DNA from: an uncultured Chloroflexota bacterium
GTDB lineage: Bacteria > Chloroflexota > Dehalococcoidia > SAR202 > UBA11138
Length of the DNA: 15,043 nt
Reading direction: 5' to 3'
Assembly (NCBI GenBank): GCA_913046025.1
Contig: CAJWRP010000006.1
Span: forward strand, 1 to 15,043
The position numbers were made by a program, and so were the translations under genes. Each line of letters begins with the position of its first letter. The first letter of the stretch is position 1. Below, in pieces: positions 1-8,045 of the stretch. The notes under the pieces are model-generated. The model was not told where the DNA came from, made no database searches, and worked only from the letters and a program-made list of their open reading frames with translations.

Positions 1-793
1 GGGCCGTCAGGTTCACCTCGAAGGCTCGGGTTAGCTGGTCGACAGAGGCGGCTCGGGCGGCTGTTCGCTCCAGCTTGACGCCGGGAGGTAACAAGTCCTC
101 GATCTTGCTTATTGCCAAAATTCCGGCTGGCCCGTCGGGAACAATTACGTCGATACGGCTTATGCCATCCAGCGAACCGATTAGATCTTGGGCCGTGGCA
201 ATGTCGGCGACGATCATGCCCTCCAGAGCCTGACGGCTGACCTTGTCCGCTGGTCGAATGGTGCCCGCCAGGGTAACACTATGCCTTATGCCAGCGACGG
301 AGATCACTAACTCATCGCCGGGAGCTATGCCAATGGAATCAGCGGTCGCTTCAGACATCAGGACGGCGTTTGGCGTGGTAATGAAGGCGCTAAGGTCGGT
401 CGTCTGAGTGCCAAGGTAAGGACGAAAGGGCCGTTCAGCAAAGGGGTCAAGGCCGAAAATCTGCAAACGTTTGCCTACGTGCTGTGAACTGGAGGAACTG
501 TCGTCGGAGGCGACCGTTGTGTAGCCTTCGACAGCGGGGGCCATGTCGGGCATTCCGGCCGTGGTCTTCAGTTCGCGGTAAAGCTCGTTCGCTATGCCAT
601 CCGGACCTCCGATTATGCGGTGGGTTGAGCGACCAGCCACTGCATCGGTTGAAAGGTTGAACGCACGCTTGGCGCTCTGGTTGGCCAGGTCCATGGCTAC
701 CACCACCGCCACACCTAACGCGACCCCTAGAATGGACAGGCCTGTCTGCCAGGGATGTCTGGTCAAGTATCGAAAACTGGAAAGCCAGAGCAT
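1..793 (-). CDS. ABC transporter permease, FtsX/MacB-like (3' end outside window)
   Basis: I translated this frame directly because it stays open to the window edge. The ATG is at 793-791 and about 264 codons are visible; the C-terminal part lies beyond base 1. The protein starts MLWLSSFRYLTRHPWQTG, then has one hydrophobic helix (about residues 18-36, LSILGVALGVAVVVAM) followed by DLANQSAKRAFNLS and a long extracytoplasmic region. This is the usual N-terminus of FtsX/MacB-type permeases: one helix, a MacB-like periplasmic core, then three more helices, which would be off the edge here. It starts 5 bp after the stop of the ATPase gene, so the two are surely co-transcribed and form one transporter. 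Such complexes usually move lipoproteins, lipids or peptides, or do mechanotransmission rather than uptake. The substrate cannot be told. The start has only a weak upstream TAGG. Confidence 0.87.
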   Translation of the reverse strand, partial: MLWLSSFRYLTRHPWQTGLSILGVALGVAVVVAMDLANQSAKRAFNLSTDAVAGRSTHRIIGGPDGIANELYRELKTTAGMPDMAPAVEGYTTVASDDSSSSSQHVGKRLQIFGLDPFAERPFRPYLGTQTTDLSAFITTPNAVLMSEATADSIGIAPGDELVISVAGIRHSVTLAGTIRPADKVSRQALEGMIVADIATAQDLIGSLDGISRIDVIVPDGPAGILAISKIEDLLPPGVKLERTAARAASVDQLTRAFEVNLTA

Positions 794-798
794 CTCAG

Positions 799-1542
799 CT
801 AACCTATCGCGGTTGGGGCTTGTTCCAAGAGCTTGCCGTCCTGGATGGTGAACACCCTGTCTGCAATTCTCGCCGCCTCCAGAACATGGGTTGCCATCAG
901 CACCGTCTTGCTTCTTTGGCGGGCCAAAGTCTCCAAGAGAGTAACGACCTGCTTGCCTGTTGTTGCGTCCAGGTTGCCTGTAGGCTCATCGGCCAGGATC
1001 AGGCTGGGGTCGTGTACGAGAGCTCTTCCCAGGGCCACCCTCTGCTGCTCTCCTCCAGATAATCTATCCGGAAAGCTGCCGGCCCGGCTGTCCAGGCCAA
1101 CCTCACTGAGCAGGTCCATCGCAGCATCCTTTGCCTCGGTCCCTGAGATGCCGTTCAGCTCCATGGGCAGCAGCAGGTTTTCGAGTACGGTCAATGTTGG
1201 GACTAGATTGAAGAACTGAAATACGTAACCGATGTTGCTCCGTCGATACAGCGTCCTCTGCCTTTCAGAAAGCGCAGTGATGTTGATGGAATCGATGGTG
1301 ATGTGCCCGCTGGTGGGCATGTCGATGCCACTAATGAGGTTGAGCAGTGTGGACTTGCCGGATCCGCTGGGCCCTAGCAGGGCGATAATCTCCCCTTGCT
1401 GGACTGTCGCATTGACCCCTTCAAGAACGGCGCGGACCTTATCGCCTTCGCGATAAGTCTTTCCCAAACCCTGTAAGGAGATGAACGGTTCGGCTAGTTG
1501 GGCGGAGGTTGAAGGTTCAGTCATATCTGTACTAATAAGCAT
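799..1542 (-). CDS. ABC transporter ATP-binding protein, LolD/MacB type
   Basis: This 247-residue ATPase is the cytoplasmic motor for the FtsX-like permease encoded 5 bp downstream. All the nucleotide-binding motifs are present and intact: Walker A GPSGSGKST (57-65), Q-loop FQ (108-109), signature LSGGEQQ (161-167), Walker B LILADEP followed by the D-loop region TGNLD (181-191), and the switch histidine H219. The TGNLD tail and the short length are typical of the LolD/YbbA/MacB subfamily, which pairs with FtsX-like permeases. The first Met (1542) gives a longer N-terminus than the family needs. A second Met at codon 7 (1524) is an alternative, and neither has a good Shine-Dalgarno sequence. 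ATPase identity is very secure; the exported substrate is unknown. Confidence 0.95.
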   Translation of the reverse strand: MLISTDMTEPSTSAQLAEPFISLQGLGKTYREGDKVRAVLEGVNATVQQGEIIALLGPSGSGKSTLLNLISGIDMPTSGHITIDSINITALSERQRTLYRRSNIGYVFQFFNLVPTLTVLENLLLPMELNGISGTEAKDAAMDLLSEVGLDSRAGSFPDRLSGGEQQRVALGRALVHDPSLILADEPTGNLDATTGKQVVTLLETLARQRSKTVLMATHVLEAARIADRVFTIQDGKLLEQAPTAIG

Positions 1543-1626
1543 ACCGAATTTGTTGAACAGGAGCTACCGTGATGGACTCTCTCGAGTAGGCAAAGGGGGC
1601 ATCGCAGTTACTTCGGACAAGCGCTG

Positions 1627-2025
1627 TTAGTCGTAAGTCCAGACGTACATCGGCAGAGTCGACGCGGTCTTTCCGTCTATGATCACGTCCGCCGCATACT
1701 GCCCGTCATTGGCAAAGGTTGCGGACAGCCGATAAACGAAATGCCATATTGAGACACTCAGGTCCTGGTCCGTGGGTACAATGATCTCATTTTCGACTGA
1801 ACTAATTACTTCCTCAAAATCAAGGCTCTTGAAGCGCACCTCCAAGCCATGGACCGTTCCGAACTCCTTGCTTTCACCTCGTAGCCGCCCAACTAGCAAC
1901 AGCTCCTCATTGGCAGGGTACTCCTCGGCGCCGTAGGTCAGCCATTCGTACGTTCGCCACAAGGTGACCGAGCCATCCTCATGATCGGTGTAGTCCTTAG
2001 CCCATACTGCCCAAAGTAAGTCCAT
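1627..2025 (-). CDS. Hypothetical protein, possibly DUF6941-like, coupled to tyrS
   Basis: I do not firmly recognise this 132-residue protein. It has no signal peptide or membrane helix. It begins MDLLWAVWAKDYTDHEDG and ends with a run of short beta-like segments. One segment around residues 44-68 (LLLVGRLRG...HGLEVRFKSLDF) and a final stretch ANDGQYAADVIIDG...LPMYV (about 105-128) recall the DUF6941 pattern, where a beta sandwich ends in 'G-Y-x-F-x-x-x-x-D-G...lPl-V'. That resemblance is from memory and is weak. The start lies 3 bp after the tyrS stop, so it is very likely translated from the tyrS message, although it need not share its function. There is no strong ribosome binding site, which fits coupling. 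Confidence 0.72.
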   Translation of the reverse strand: MDLLWAVWAKDYTDHEDGSVTLWRTYEWLTYGAEEYPANEELLLVGRLRGESKEFGTVHGLEVRFKSLDFEEVISSVENEIIVPTDQDLSVSIWHFVYRLSATFANDGQYAADVIIDGKTASTLPMYVWTYD

Positions 2026-2028
2026 CTG

Positions 2029-3246
2029 TTATTTCACCAGCTTCACGTAGCGTCTACGGCCGGCCCGAATGACGTCGTCTGGCTTGAGGTCAAGGCCATC
2101 CACTATATCGTTGGACGTGACGACCTCGCCGTTCAGTTGCACTGCGCCTTGCTCAATAAGCCTGCGCGCATCGGATGCACTGGTTGCCACCCCAGCATCC
2201 ACGAGGAAATTGCTCAATCTTTTGCCCTGCAATTCTGTTTCTAAGGGTAAGGCGTACAGAGGCATATCGTTGGGCATCTGGCTGTGCTGCACGGTGCGCT
2301 CGAAGTGGTTTGCCGCTGCGATAGCGGCATTCGCATCATGGAACTGTGTCACGAGGTTGGAGGCTAACTCTTTTTTTAGGCCCATTGGATTTTCTGAGCG
2401 CCCGTCGATTGCCAGACGCATTTCGTTCAGATCGGTGTTTGACACATCCGTGAGGAAGTCAAAATAGTCTATTATCATACTATCGGGCAGGGACATGGTC
2501 TTGCCATATATATCGTCAGCGGGCTCGTCTATTCCAATGTAGTTGCCCAGGCTTTTGCTCATCTTCTGGACGCCGTCGGTGCCCGGCAACAGCGGCATCA
2601 GGAAACACTGCTGAGGCTTTTGCCCGCGCATTTCCTGGAGGTCTCGTCCCACCAATAGGTTGAATTTCTGGTCGGTGCCGCCGAACTCCACGTCGGACTC
2701 GACTGCCACTGAGTCGTAGGCCTGAAGCAGTGGGTAAAGCAGTTCCGTGATGGCGATCGGGTGATTGGCTTTGAAGCGGTTTGCGAAATCTTCCCGGGCC
2801 AGAAACTGGGCCACCGTGAACTTACTGGTGAGACCGATGACGTCTGCCAGGGTAAATTTGCCAAACCACTCCGACTGCCAGCGAGTCTCAGTCCTGTCGC
2901 GGTCGATGATTTTAAAGAACTGCTTCATGTAGGTTTCGGCGTTTTCGTGTACCTGGTCAATTGTCAGCATGGGGCGTGTCGCGGCTCTACCGCTGGGGTC
3001 TCCAATCTGTGCCGTCCAATCTCCGACTATTAAAACAACCTTGTGACCTAGGTCTTGAAGCTGGCGTAGTTTTCGCAGTCCAACAGCGTGTCCCAAGTGT
3101 ATGTCTGGCGCGCTGGGGTCGAATCCCATCTTGAGACGCAGTGGTCGATCACCCTTCAGTAGCTCGATGAATTCTGACTCTACTATGATTTCCGTTACGC
3201 CTCGCTTTAACAGGCGGTCCATTGTTTTGCTGTCTGTTACGTCCAT
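2029..3246 (-). CDS. tyrS: Tyrosyl-tRNA synthetase
   Basis: The enzyme charges tRNA-Tyr with tyrosine in the cytoplasm using ATP. The 405-residue length and motifs fit the TyrZ-like branch of bacterial TyrRS. Class I signature HLGH is at residues 50-53 within GFDPSAPDIHLGH, the tyrosine-pocket segment VEFGGTDQKFN is at 186-196, and the KMSKS loop is at 228-232. The S4 RNA-binding domain occupies about 343-405 (GKRLSNFLVDAG, then the SASDARRLIEQGAV pattern). The catalytic set looks complete. The start is preceded by GAAGG about 8 bases upstream. The upstream leader has no T-box signature (no AGGGTGGNACCGCG-like element), so regulation by uncharged tRNA through a T-box is not supported. A small unknown gene follows after 3 bp. 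Confidence 0.98.
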   Translation of the reverse strand: MDVTDSKTMDRLLKRGVTEIIVESEFIELLKGDRPLRLKMGFDPSAPDIHLGHAVGLRKLRQLQDLGHKVVLIVGDWTAQIGDPSGRAATRPMLTIDQVHENAETYMKQFFKIIDRDRTETRWQSEWFGKFTLADVIGLTSKFTVAQFLAREDFANRFKANHPIAITELLYPLLQAYDSVAVESDVEFGGTDQKFNLLVGRDLQEMRGQKPQQCFLMPLLPGTDGVQKMSKSLGNYIGIDEPADDIYGKTMSLPDSMIIDYFDFLTDVSNTDLNEMRLAIDGRSENPMGLKKELASNLVTQFHDANAAIAAANHFERTVQHSQMPNDMPLYALPLETELQGKRLSNFLVDAGVATSASDARRLIEQGAVQLNGEVVTSNDIVDGLDLKPDDVIRAGRRRYVKLVK

Positions 3247-3291
3247 TAATTAGGCCTTCAGTATTTTGGGTATAGTCTAACGGTAAAGGGA

Positions 3292-3327
3292 GTTTGCGAA
3301 CCAATTAACATAGGTAGCGTCGCAAAC
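3292..3327. repeat. 8-bp inverted repeat in the tyrS leader
   Basis: GTTTGCGA at 3292-3299 is perfectly matched by TCGCAAAC at 3320-3327, with a 20-base spacer. It lies between the end of the histidine kinase gene and the tyrS start, about 45-80 bp before the tyrS ATG. It could be a dimeric repressor site or an RNA hairpin with a large loop. There is no T-run after it in the tyrS direction, so it is not an ordinary terminator. Confidence 0.5.
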
Positions 3328-3329
3328 GG

Positions 3330-3360
3330 AGTATGGGCGTTCTAGGAAGCTAATTGTCAA
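3330..3360 (-). promoter_or_regulatory. Possible tyrS promoter
   Basis: Read on the minus strand there is a perfect -35 box TTGACA (3360-3355) and a -10-like CATACT (3335-3330; 4 of 6 matches to consensus). The spacing is 19 bases, longer than ideal. The inverted repeat at 3292-3327 begins 2 bp past the -10, where transcription would start. This is plausible but unproven; read-through from the upstream kinase gene is the alternative. Confidence 0.35.
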
Positions 3361-3368
3361 ATGTTTCG

Positions 3369-5561
3369 TTAGGCTGTTGTGACGGGTAGCGTGAAGTTAA
3401 ACGTAGCACCTTTGCCGAGTTCCGAGTCGACCCAAATCCTGCCGCCATGTCTGTCCGCGATCTTGTTGCAAAACGCCAGACCCATGCCGATGCCTGGGAA
3501 GTCCTCCCGGCCATGAGAGCGCTTGAACATTCCCATTATTCGCTCGTGGTGCTGCTGGGCGATACCGATACCGTTGTCGGCCACGGAAATCTTCCAGGCA
3601 TCGTTTTCACTTGTGCAGGACACATGAACGCGGGGTCGCTCATTGCCATGGAATTTGATGGCGTTGTCGATCAGGTTTTGGAAAAGTTGCACCAGGTGGA
3701 CCCGGTTGCCGTTAACATGGGGCAACCTATCGCAGGTAACGAATGCATCGTGTTCCTGTATCTGAGACTGTAGGTTGGATATCGCCTGTTGCGCCACCGT
3801 GGAGCAATCGATCGACTCTAGTTCGTTTCCTTCGGAGCAGACACGAGAGTAGTCCAGCAGTCCGTTCAGGATGATCTGCATCTGGCTGCTACCGTCTAGG
3901 ACATAACCGATAAACTCGTGAGCGGTCTCGTCCAACTTGTCCTGATAGCGTTCTGATAGCAGCTGTGCGAAGCCAGCTATCGCTCCCAAGGGCTCCTGAA
4001 GGTCATGTGAGGCGATGTGAGCAAGCTCTTGCAACTCGGAATTAGCCCGGGCTATTAGCCCTGCTTTTTGGCTCAGCTCATCCTGTGCTCGCGTCCTGGG
4101 AGTAATGTCACTGGAGTAGATGCGAATCTGCCTACCCTGTGGTAGGTAGAGAACGCGCTGCTGATATGTCTTGTCGCCAACCTGAACATCTCGTGACAGG
4201 AATTCCCGTTCTCCAGGCCATAACTCTGAGATGGCAAGAGTGAGGTCGGCAATAATGGGATGTTCAGGTCCAAGCTCTCGCAGGTCAGGGAACTGAACAT
4301 CCGCTTCCTGATTGCAGTACGTTATCTCGCCATCCAGGTTCGTCTCGATTATTGGATTTGGGTTGTGCATGGGGAACGAAGCCAATCGGCTCTGCTCCGC
4401 ATACATCTGAGAATTTACAATGGCGGGTGCTATTTGGGCCGCCACCTGTGCCACCAGATTTACATCCCGCTGCGTGTAGGCGTTCAGTTTGACGGAGCGC
4501 ACACTGAAGAAACCAACGATTTCATTTTTGTGCATTAACGGGGCCATAATTATGGAGCGAGTGCCAGAGATGGCGATTGCGGGATATCGCTCCTTTAGCT
4601 CTGCCTCGGTTCCTTGCGCTAGCACGTTGGAACGACTCCGTAGCGCTTCTTCAATAGGGCTACCTCTATAGGAAAAGGCGTCGTTCAGGCCGCGTCCTTC
4701 CACTTCTGAGCCGAATACATAAGTGTTGGTGAGCGTCTCGTCTTTTCGATTGAGAATGCTGATAGCTATGCGGTCCAGTTGTATTAGCTTTCGCACCGCT
4801 TCTGCGAAGCCTTCGTACACTTCGTTGATATTCAGAGAGGAGGATATTATGCGACCAATATCAGCAATCAGCGCGTTCTCTTGTGCTAGCCGCTTGGCCT
4901 CTTCAACGCTGGCTTCGAGGGCTTTTTGTGTCTGCACCTGCTTGGCGTATAAGCGGGCATTGGCTACAGTTCCTGCTATCTGGGATGCCACCCGACCCGC
5001 GATTTCCAGGTCGTTCTCGCAGTAGCCGTTTTTCGACTTAGACCTGAAGTGGATGGAGCCAATGACCTCGTTTTTGGAGATAAGAGGGACTGCCACCAAC
5101 CAGTTGAGGCCTCTGGCAAGACTCGGTGCTTGGCTGGGAAATCGTCGCTTTAGCTCTTCACCGCCGAGAACCAGGCCTCTACCTCTTTTGGCCACCCAAC
5201 CTGTCGGGGAGTCCGACATGGGAATTCGCTTGCCGGGAGTCCAATCGGGGATCGGCACGCCAGCGTAATACAGCGTGGCCATTGTTGCCGACTCAAGGTC
5301 GACGCTGCTGATGACGAGTCGATCAAAGGGGATTAGTCTGCGGACCTCCTCTGCGAAGCCCTGGTAGACCTCTTGGATGTCCGGAGACGAGCTTATGATA
5401 CGCCCTATCTCAGCGTATGTGGCGTTCTCTGCGGCTATCCGCCGTCCCTGAAGATCGAGGCTGCCAAAAGGACCCTGCGTTTCTTCCAATTGCTCGGAAG
5501 CGTCCGCAGGGGTCATATTGTCTGTTGTTGGCAGGGAGTCTGCTTCTCTTTGCTGGTGCAT
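3369..5561 (-). CDS. Soluble GAF-GAF-PAS histidine kinase
   Basis: This 730-residue sensor kinase has no membrane helix or signal peptide, so it should sense a cytoplasmic or diffusible signal. The domain order is: GAF 1 (about 48-203), a short charged linker with coiled-coil character (205-230), GAF 2 (about 230-388), a PAS-like domain (about 392-490, beginning NPIIETNLDGEITYCN), HisKA dimerisation domain (about 510-577) and HATPase (620-727). The phosphoacceptor is H519 in ASHDLQEPL, a form common in phytochrome-type kinases. The N box has N633 (DNAIKF), G1 is DNGIGI (662-667) and G2 is GIGMGL (690-695), so it looks active. The two GAF domains are recent-looking duplicates. I see neither an LOV cysteine motif in the PAS domain nor a chromophore-binding motif in the GAFs. 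No response regulator is in the window. It starts 26 bp after ribF and may be read from the same promoter. Met-16 is an alternative start. Confidence 0.94.
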   Translation of the reverse strand: MHQQREADSLPTTDNMTPADASEQLEETQGPFGSLDLQGRRIAAENATYAEIGRIISSSPDIQEVYQGFAEEVRRLIPFDRLVISSVDLESATMATLYYAGVPIPDWTPGKRIPMSDSPTGWVAKRGRGLVLGGEELKRRFPSQAPSLARGLNWLVAVPLISKNEVIGSIHFRSKSKNGYCENDLEIAGRVASQIAGTVANARLYAKQVQTQKALEASVEEAKRLAQENALIADIGRIISSSLNINEVYEGFAEAVRKLIQLDRIAISILNRKDETLTNTYVFGSEVEGRGLNDAFSYRGSPIEEALRSRSNVLAQGTEAELKERYPAIAISGTRSIIMAPLMHKNEIVGFFSVRSVKLNAYTQRDVNLVAQVAAQIAPAIVNSQMYAEQSRLASFPMHNPNPIIETNLDGEITYCNQEADVQFPDLRELGPEHPIIADLTLAISELWPGEREFLSRDVQVGDKTYQQRVLYLPQGRQIRIYSSDITPRTRAQDELSQKAGLIARANSELQELAHIASHDLQEPLGAIAGFAQLLSERYQDKLDETAHEFIGYVLDGSSQMQIILNGLLDYSRVCSEGNELESIDCSTVAQQAISNLQSQIQEHDAFVTCDRLPHVNGNRVHLVQLFQNLIDNAIKFHGNERPRVHVSCTSENDAWKISVADNGIGIAQQHHERIMGMFKRSHGREDFPGIGMGLAFCNKIADRHGGRIWVDSELGKGATFNFTLPVTTA

Positions 5562-5587
5562 ATTTATCAGTAGGCTTCGAGAAAAGG

Positions 5588-6511
5588 CTAGAGAGCCTGA
5601 AGGATCTCCCTTGTTTGTTGTACGTCAATGTTCATCTGGGCCAGGAGTGCCTCCACGTCGTCAAATTTCAGTTCGTCGCGTAGTCTCTGGATGAACTCCA
5701 AACGGACTGGCATATTATACAGGTCACTGTCAAATTCCAGTAAGAACGCCTCTATGGTGCGGTCCACGCCACCAAATGTGGGCCTGGTGCCAATACTGGT
5801 TGCCGCCATGTGGCGCTGGCCATCAACGTAAGCAAAGGTTGCGTATATTCCGTCCGCAGGTACAGCCATGTCGTGTGACACTTGTAGGTTCGCCGTTGGA
5901 AATCCTAACTCGCGACCTCTTTTGTCTCCATGAGCGACATCGCCCACCAGCGAGAAGTATCGCCCCAGCATGGTGGTAGCCATAGCTATGTCGCCAGATA
6001 CAATAGCTTGCCGTATGTGGGTGCTTCGTACGGCCTTTCCATTGTTCACCATAAGGTCTACTTCCTGAACGGCAAATCCCATTTGGGCACCCAGTGCAGT
6101 CAGCTTTTCGATATTGCCTTCACGATTGTGGCCCATTGCAAAGTCCGGACCAATAATGAGGCTCTTCATTCGAAGCTTCTCTTGCAGTAATCGGGCAAAG
6201 TCCTCGGCGCGCAGATGCGCTACCTCCTGGTCAAAGGTGACGGGTACCACAAAGCTAACTCCACAGCCCTTGATGAGTTTGACGCGCTTTTCAAGACTGG
6301 TGATGTATTGAGGGCGAAAGTCGGCACGGAAGATGGAGTCTGGATGGTTGCGGAAGGTCAGAACGCCAGGGACGTAGCCTTTGGAAAAGGCCTCACTTGT
6401 AACGGCGCTTAGTAATTGCTGATGGCCCCTGTGCACGCCGTCAAAGACGCCAACGGTTAGTACCGAGTCGTCTTCCGGAGTAATCTGAGCTAGCTCCTGC
6501 TCTATCTGCAT
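5588..6511 (-). CDS. ribF: Bifunctional riboflavin kinase / FMN adenylyltransferase
   Basis: The enzyme converts riboflavin to FMN and then to FAD in the cytoplasm. The 307-residue length is typical. The N-terminal adenylyltransferase half has FDGVHRGH (23-30), the GPDFAMGHNR motif (121-130) and STHIR (163-167). The C-terminal riboflavin kinase half has KRGRELGFPTAN (197-208), GTRPTF (241-246) and a conserved glutamate in the TIEAFLL segment (E254), the expected catalytic base. Both halves seem complete. The start is not preceded by a clear Shine-Dalgarno sequence. A good extended -10 lies about 70 bp upstream. I see no FMN riboswitch in the leader. In many bacteria ribF sits near truB, rbfA and rpsO, but not here: the next gene is a histidine kinase 26 bp away. 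Confidence 0.97.
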   Translation of the reverse strand: MQIEQELAQITPEDDSVLTVGVFDGVHRGHQQLLSAVTSEAFSKGYVPGVLTFRNHPDSIFRADFRPQYITSLEKRVKLIKGCGVSFVVPVTFDQEVAHLRAEDFARLLQEKLRMKSLIIGPDFAMGHNREGNIEKLTALGAQMGFAVQEVDLMVNNGKAVRSTHIRQAIVSGDIAMATTMLGRYFSLVGDVAHGDKRGRELGFPTANLQVSHDMAVPADGIYATFAYVDGQRHMAATSIGTRPTFGGVDRTIEAFLLEFDSDLYNMPVRLEFIQRLRDELKFDDVEALLAQMNIDVQQTREILQAL

Positions 6512-6844
6512 GTATGGTCTATTCGTAGCTCTGGGCTTCAGTAGTAATCTGTAAAGTAATATGCATTTTAATTAGTTGATTGAGTATAACAGACGTTCCA
6601 TTGGACTTCCATAAAACATACAATGAACAAACTCGTGGCATGCATTACTAAGCCTTGGAGAGCTCTTATTCCAAGTTGCAACAGGGCATACTCAAGAGGC
6701 GAACGATGACTGACATTAGATGCCATCCTCGCGGCGGGAGAGTCAGTGGTATAAGCAAGCCGAAGAAAATAGCCAAACCTGCTTCAGGGGCGTGCGTGTC
6801 AACATTGGCGGTCATCGGAATAGGAAGCTCCGCCGTATTTGGAT
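6512..6844. other. Intergenic region between ribF and the MFS gene
   Basis: This 333-bp stretch holds the likely ribF promoter near its left end (see separate entry). The rest (about 6620-6844) shows no tRNA, no terminator with a T-run and no recognisable gene. A 49-codon minus-strand frame (6815-6666) starts 29 bp after the MFS stop and includes one hydrophobic stretch (AGLAIFFGLLIPLTL), but it has no recognised relatives and I do not call it a gene. A short inverted repeat CTTGGA...TCCAAG (6654-6659/6670-6675) is also present. Confidence 0.6.
6583..6591 (-). promoter_or_regulatory. Extended -10 promoter element for ribF
   Basis: On the minus strand the sequence TGTTATACT matches the extended -10 form TGnTATAAT with one mismatch. 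The -35 region at the proper distance (TGGAAG) is poor, as is usual for extended -10 promoters. The leader to the ribF ATG would be about 65 bases. This is the best promoter candidate in the gap. Confidence 0.5.
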
Positions 6845-8038
6845 CTAGATAGTTCGGGGCTTTCCGTACCGCTTCAGAGTCAGGCTGGCGGGCAAGATGG
6901 CCGCCGTTACGATGCCCATCACAGTCATAGTGGTATTGAGGCTAAAGTAGTCGGCAATGATGCCATAGGTTATAGGCGCCAGAATCGTCCCTATCTCGTT
7001 GGTTGTGTAGTAGAAACCGTAGTAGCGCGCTCTGCGGGTTGATGGCACGTACTCGGCCACAGTGGCATACAGAATGGATGAGGTGCCATTAAGTCCAATA
7101 CCCAGGGCAATCATAAGAGGGATCATGGCTACTGGCGGCGCGTATATAGAAACCACCAGCAGTATCGCAGTCAGGCCCTTCGTCGCCCAGATTAGACTTA
7201 CAGTGGAATAGTGCTCTCCCAGGTAGCCCACGGCGAATTTACCAAAGCCACCGCCCAAGAAGATGAAGAACAGCATGTTCAGGGCTTCTGCGGTCGTCAG
7301 GTCTTTTGCTATAAGTACGAAAGGTATGAACGTCAGAGACGCCGTGCGTGCCATAGCGTCTAAGAAGCCAATGCCGCTTAAGGCGATGAAGCCTTTTTGT
7401 CGGGTATCGTTGGTATCGTTTTTGATTTCTTCGGCAGTGGGCTTTACAGGCTTCTCTAGATCTACGCTGCGCCGCGTTAGGACGGAGAAGGCCATGAATA
7501 CCAGTCCCATCAGTGCGACGACCCAGAGTATGTCTCGCCAGCCCAAACTAATGGCAACCGCACCAGCAACAAGGGGCGGTGCAATCATCTTGCCTATGTC
7601 ACCGGCGAAATTCACTGTGCCGACTGCAGTGGATCTGCCTTTGTCGTCGTAGGCCCGTGAGACCATGCTGGAGGCCAGAGGATGCTGAAAGCCGCCGCCT
7701 AGCCCGCCGAGAAAGCTAGTGATTAGCAGAATAATGAACATTGGAGAGAGGGCCATGCCTATTAGGCCGAGAGAGACCCAGACATTGCCGCCTAGCAGTA
7801 GCCAGAACTCGCCGATACCCTCTGCCATGAAACCGGCTGGTATCTGCAGCACACCCGATGCCCCGCTGAAAACGGACCGCAGAATACCTATCTCCGTGAA
7901 GGACAAGTCCATGTCCTCCTGCATGAGTATTACCAGCGGGTAAAGCAGCGCGAAATAGAGGTCGCTCCAGATGTGCATGATCGAGCCGAAATACAGCGTT
8001 CGGCGCGACTTAGGGGCGTGTGTAATGAATCCAAGCAT
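6845..8038 (-). CDS. MFS transporter, Fsr-like
   Basis: This is a 397-residue integral membrane protein with many hydrophobic helices in two halves, separated by a charged cytoplasmic loop (about 188-215, rich in K, E and D). The N-terminus (FGSIMHIWSDLYFALLYPLV, then LSFTEIGIL) and the GGGFQHPLASSM segment (about 114-125) resemble the fosmidomycin-resistance (Fsr) group of the major facilitator superfamily. The usual motif A between helices 2 and 3 is degenerate (GFMAEGIGEF). The gene begins 32 bp after a ThDP-dependent enzyme gene and is probably co-transcribed with it. The likely role is then import of that enzyme's substrate or export of its product rather than drug resistance; this is inferred from context only. 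A consensus -10 lies 7 bp before the start and there is no Shine-Dalgarno, so a second, leaderless transcript is possible. Confidence 0.9.
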   Translation of the reverse strand: MLGFITHAPKSRRTLYFGSIMHIWSDLYFALLYPLVILMQEDMDLSFTEIGILRSVFSGASGVLQIPAGFMAEGIGEFWLLLGGNVWVSLGLIGMALSPMFIILLITSFLGGLGGGFQHPLASSMVSRAYDDKGRSTAVGTVNFAGDIGKMIAPPLVAGAVAISLGWRDILWVVALMGLVFMAFSVLTRRSVDLEKPVKPTAEEIKNDTNDTRQKGFIALSGIGFLDAMARTASLTFIPFVLIAKDLTTAEALNMLFFIFLGGGFGKFAVGYLGEHYSTVSLIWATKGLTAILLVVSIYAPPVAMIPLMIALGIGLNGTSSILYATVAEYVPSTRRARYYGFYYTTNEIGTILAPITYGIIADYFSLNTTMTVMGIVTAAILPASLTLKRYGKPRTI

Positions 8039-8045
8039 CCGGCGG

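Noticed and set aside
594..1456. Several plus-strand frames opposite the ABC transporter genes
   Set aside because: The minus strand carries complete ABC ATPase and FtsX motifs; the opposite frames are by-products of its codon use.
3247..3368. T-box riboswitch before tyrS
   Set aside because: The leader is only about 120 bases and lacks the conserved T-box sequence and a terminator hairpin.
6512..6600. FMN riboswitch before ribF
   Set aside because: The leader from the proposed promoter is about 65 bases, too short for the aptamer, and no RFN-like conserved blocks are seen.
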